Below are positions 61,813 to 64,000 of a stretch of 64,000 nt of DNA, in pieces (positions within the stretch are counted from its first letter, which is position 1; the number at the start of each line of letters is the position of its first letter). The notes under the pieces were generated by a model, which saw only the letters and a list, made by a program, of their open reading frames with translations, ran no database searches and was not told the origin of the DNA. The position numbers and the translations under genes are program-made. This DNA comes from Stenotrophomonas maltophilia (GTDB taxonomy: Bacteria > Pseudomonadota > Gammaproteobacteria > Xanthomonadales > Xanthomonadaceae), in assembly GCA_002364755.1 (NCBI GenBank), contig DEZI01000030.1:235420-299419 (forward strand), read 5' to 3'.

Positions 61813-62978
61813 CGCGCCGGTGCGGCCGTGGCCTCGGCCTCGTCTTTCGTGCGCTCGCGCGCATCCTTGGCATTGCGCGTATCGACGGTCACTTCCACCG
61901 ACATGCCCGGCACCAGCACCTTGCGCGCCTCGGCACCGGCATCCACGCGGATGCGTACCGGCACGCGCTGCACGACCTTGGTGAAGTTGCCGGTGGCGTT
62001 CTGCGGCGGCAGCAGCGCGAACTGCGAGCCGGTGCCGGGCGAGATGCTTTCCACCGTGCCCTGCAGGGTGGTGCCCGGCAGCGCGTCGACCTTGATCTCG
62101 GCCGGCTGTCCGGCGCGCATCAGGCCGACCTGGGTTTCCTTGAAGTTGGCGCTGAGGTACAGCGATTCGACCGGCACGATGGTCATGGTGCGGGTACCGG
62201 CGGCGACGAACTGACCGACCTGCACGGTCTTGTTGCCGACACGGCCGTCGATGCGCGCGCGCAGCTCGGTGTCCTCGAAGGCGACACGGGCCTGCGCGGC
62301 GTCAGCCTGGGCCTGCTTCAGGCCGGCATTGGCCTGTTCCAGCTGTGCCTGGCTGGCCTCGATCTGGCTCTGCGCGCCCTGGATCTGCGCCTTCGCCGCA
62401 TCGTACTGGGCCTGCGCGCGTTCGACATCGTGGCGCAGGCTTTCCACGTGTTCGTGGGTGTCGGCGCCGCTGGCGGCGAGCGGGGTGAAGCGGGCCAGCT
62501 CGGCCTTGCCGAAGCGCAGCGAGGCGGTGGCCGCGGTGAGCTGCGTGCGCGCCTGCAGCAGGCTGGACTGCTGGCCCTGCACGCCGGCGGCGGCGGCGGC
62601 GATGTCGGCTTCGCGCACGGCGATCACCGCTTCGGCCTGGTCCAGGGTCGCGCGGTAGGTGCGCGGGTCGATGCGCAGCAGCGGTTCGCCGGCCTTGACC
62701 CATTGGTTGTCCTGCACCAGCACTTCGGTGACGTAGCCGTTGATGCGTGGGGCGACGGCGACGGCGTCGGCCTGCAGGTAGGCGTTGTTTGTGTCCTGCA
62801 GGTAGCGGCCGACCAGCAGGTGGTAGATGAGCCAGGCGACCAGGGCGATGACCACGACGGCGCCGATGAAGGCCAGGGTCCAGCGGACCTTGGGGTTCTT
62901 CAACGGCGAAGGCTTGTCCTCTTTAATGGAGGCGTCTTCTTCGGTGGGCGCGTCGGTGCGCTGGGGTTGGTCGGTCAT
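61809..62978 (-). CDS. EmrA/HlyD-type membrane-fusion protein
   Basis: A 389-residue periplasmic adaptor with one N-terminal helix (TLAFIGAVVVIALVAWLIYHLL), two halves of a lipoyl domain (LRIDPRTYRATLDQAE ... VGNKTVQVGQFV), a long coiled coil and beta-barrel (LSANFKETQVGLMRAGQPAEI). The ATG at 62978 is used because it follows a short charged start; the longer open frame is not supported. First gene of the efflux operon. Confidence 0.93.
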   Translation of the reverse strand: MTDQPQRTDAPTEEDASIKEDKPSPLKNPKVRWTLAFIGAVVVIALVAWLIYHLLVGRYLQDTNNAYLQADAVAVAPRINGYVTEVLVQDNQWVKAGEPLLRIDPRTYRATLDQAEAVIAVREADIAAAAAGVQGQQSSLLQARTQLTAATASLRFGKAELARFTPLAASGADTHEHVESLRHDVERAQAQYDAAKAQIQGAQSQIEASQAQLEQANAGLKQAQADAAQARVAFEDTELRARIDGRVGNKTVQVGQFVAAGTRTMTIVPVESLYLSANFKETQVGLMRAGQPAEIKVDALPGTTLQGTVESISPGTGSQFALLPPQNATGNFTKVVQRVPVRIRVDAGAEARKVLVPGMSVEVTVDTRNAKDARERTKDEAEATAAPAR

Positions 62979-63111
62979 TGTCTCGTCGCGGCGGTGGTCG
63001 GTGCCATACGGGACGGTAGGGGAAGGAGTGAGGAGGTGAGGTGAAAGCGTTTGTCGCGTGCCGGTGATGAGTTCCCGGTTGGCAGGGTGCAGGGCAGGAG
63101 CAGAAGCAAAG

Positions 63112-63140
63112 AAAAACGGAGGCCGTTGGCCTCCGTTTTT
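63112..63140 (-). terminator. Strong terminator after potF
   Basis: A perfect AAAAACGGAGGCC/GGCCTCCGTTTTT stem with a GTT loop, about 65 bases after the potF stop. It is symmetric, so it can act in both directions. It separates potF from the efflux operon promoter region. Confidence 0.9.
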
Positions 63141-63182
63141 CTGCCTGGTGGAGGTTGACCGTTGGTCGGCCCTCACAGAAAG

Positions 63183-63208
63183 CGTGCCGACCAACGGTCG
63201 GCACCTAC
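63183..63208. repeat. SMAG-like palindrome at the end of potF
   Basis: TGCCGACCAACGGTCGGCA followed by CCTACC. The complementary GTAG carries the potF stop codon TAG at 63205-63207. A partial ACCGTTGGTCGG unit lies nearby at about 63159-63170. Confidence 0.88.
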
Positions 63209-64000
63209 CTGCCGGTCTTCACTTCGGTCCACAGGCGGGTGTAGAGCTTGTCGGTTTCCGGGGTGTTGATCGAGTAGGTGAACATCTTCTCGGCGACGTC
63301 GGCCGGCGGGTAGATGGTCGGGTCGGTGCGGATCGCTTCATCCACCAGCGGGGTCGCGGTCGGCACCGGGTTGGCGTAGTGGATGAAGTTGGTGTTGGCC
63401 GCGGCGACCTTCGGTTCCAGCAGGTAGTTGATGAACTTGTAGGCCGCTTCCGGGTGCTTGGCGTCCTTGGGGATCGCCAGCATGTCGAACCACTGCGGTG
63501 CGCCTTCCTTCGGGATGGAGTAGGCCACGTGGACGCCATTGCTGGCTTCCTCGGCGCGGTCGCGGGCCTGGATGATGTCACCCGACCAGCCCACCACCAG
63601 GCAGGTGCCGCCGTTGGCCAGCGAACCCACGTACTGCGAGGAGTGGAAGTTCTGCACGTATGGGCGGATCGACTTCAGCAGGTCGGCGGCCTTCTGCAGC
63701 TCGGCCGGGTCGCCGCTGTGCGGGTCCAGGCCCAGGTAATGCAGGGCGATCGGGATCATGTCGGCCGGCGTGTCCAGGATGGTCACGCCGCAGTCCTTCA
63801 TCTTCGCGATGTTTTCCGGCTTGAACACCAGGTCCCAGCTGTTGGCGATGTCGGCGCTGCCGCCGAGACGTTCCTTCAGCATGTCCACGTTGTAGCCGAT
63901 GCCGGTGGTGCCGATCATGTAGGGCACGCCGTACTTGTTGTCCGGGTCCTGGGTGGCGATGCGCTTCATCACCGACGGATCCAGGTTGGCCAGGTTCGGG
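63205..64000 (-). CDS. potF: Putrescine-binding periplasmic protein PotF (5' end beyond the window)
   Basis: The C-terminal 264 residues of a spermidine/putrescine-type periplasmic binding protein. Readable family parts are GVPYMIGTTGIGYNVDMLKERLG, SWDLVFKPENIAKMKDCGVTILDTPADM, the VVGWSGDIIQAR segment and EAAYKFINYLLEPKVAAANTNFIHYANPV. It should deliver putrescine to PotGHI. The frame runs out at the right edge with no start seen. The stop lies inside a palindrome. Confidence 0.95.
   Translation of the reverse strand, partial: PNLANLDPSVMKRIATQDPDNKYGVPYMIGTTGIGYNVDMLKERLGGSADIANSWDLVFKPENIAKMKDCGVTILDTPADMIPIALHYLGLDPHSGDPAELQKAADLLKSIRPYVQNFHSSQYVGSLANGGTCLVVGWSGDIIQARDRAEEASNGVHVAYSIPKEGAPQWFDMLAIPKDAKHPEAAYKFINYLLEPKVAAANTNFIHYANPVPTATPLVDEAIRTDPTIYPPADVAEKMFTYSINTPETDKLYTRLWTEVKTGR

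Noticed and set aside
58715..62978. Assignment to the S. maltophilia EmrCAB pump
   Set aside because: That system is recalled as outer-membrane gene first with a MarR regulator; here the order is adaptor, transporter, outer-membrane factor with no regulator in view.

Overview
The window is a chromosomal stretch of a high-G+C gammaproteobacterium of the Xanthomonadaceae. The best fit is the Stenotrophomonas maltophilia complex. Three things point there: codon usage and gene order (comEC-exbB-exbD-msbA-lpxK-kdsB, sspA-sspB-petABC, miaB-ybeZ-ybeY-corC), Xanthomonad-style small proteins, and many short palindromes with a GTAG head and the core TGCCGACCAACGGTCGGCA, which look like the SMAG/REP family described from S. 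maltophilia. No rRNA gene, prophage, insertion sequence or CRISPR array was seen. The assignment rests on reading alone.

Layout. 1-10343 (minus): one long, tightly overlapped run, comEC, exbB, exbD, msbA, lpxK, kdsB, a low-molecular-weight protein tyrosine phosphatase, a thioredoxin-fold/NHL protein and uvrC (cut by the left edge). This joins DNA uptake, lipid A/Kdo synthesis and export, and nucleotide excision repair. 10412-14629: an OmpR-type two-component system divergent from a MipA/OmpV outer-membrane protein, then three small proteins. 14716-17917: two identical tRNA-Val genes with a good promoter, uvrB, an orphan prepilin-like gene and tRNA-Asn. 17994-24871 (minus): a type IV pilus minor-pilin/tip operon fimT-pilV-pilW-pilX-pilY1-pilE. 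25050-26438: ppnN.

26667-29132 is a low-G+C islet carrying a Fic-domain protein and two unrecognised membrane/secreted proteins in an overlapping operon. It lies between two nearly identical copies of a terminator-like hairpin. It is the most interesting accessory segment. Next come a large TonB-dependent receptor, a short-chain dehydrogenase relative that has lost most catalytic residues, a monothiol glutaredoxin, sodB, a seven-unit tandem palindrome array, purK-purE, a cysteine-free Trm112-like protein with nadC, a DUF2272 protein, a DUF3301 protein, sspB, sspA and the cytochrome bc1 operon petABC (40344-42965).

43174-54070 holds a lytic transglycosylase, a WYL-type regulator divergent from a shortened glutathione S-transferase, then miaB-ybeZ-ybeY. 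Three unrecognised envelope-type genes separate ybeY from corC. A DUF4105 membrane protein and corA follow. 54147-64000 (minus) is a polyamine (putrescine-type) ABC transporter locus with an adjoining aldehyde dehydrogenase. The binding-protein gene potF (cut by the right edge) is separated from potG-potH-potI by a complete EmrA/EmrB/outer-membrane-factor efflux operon bordered by palindromic repeats.

Only one stretch over 300 bases lacks a protein gene, 14630-15068, and it holds the two tRNA-Val genes, their promoter and terminators. Most other longer gaps hold palindromic repeats. Where an upstream in-frame extension existed, starts were chosen by Shine-Dalgarno spacing, overlap with the previous stop, and known protein N-termini.
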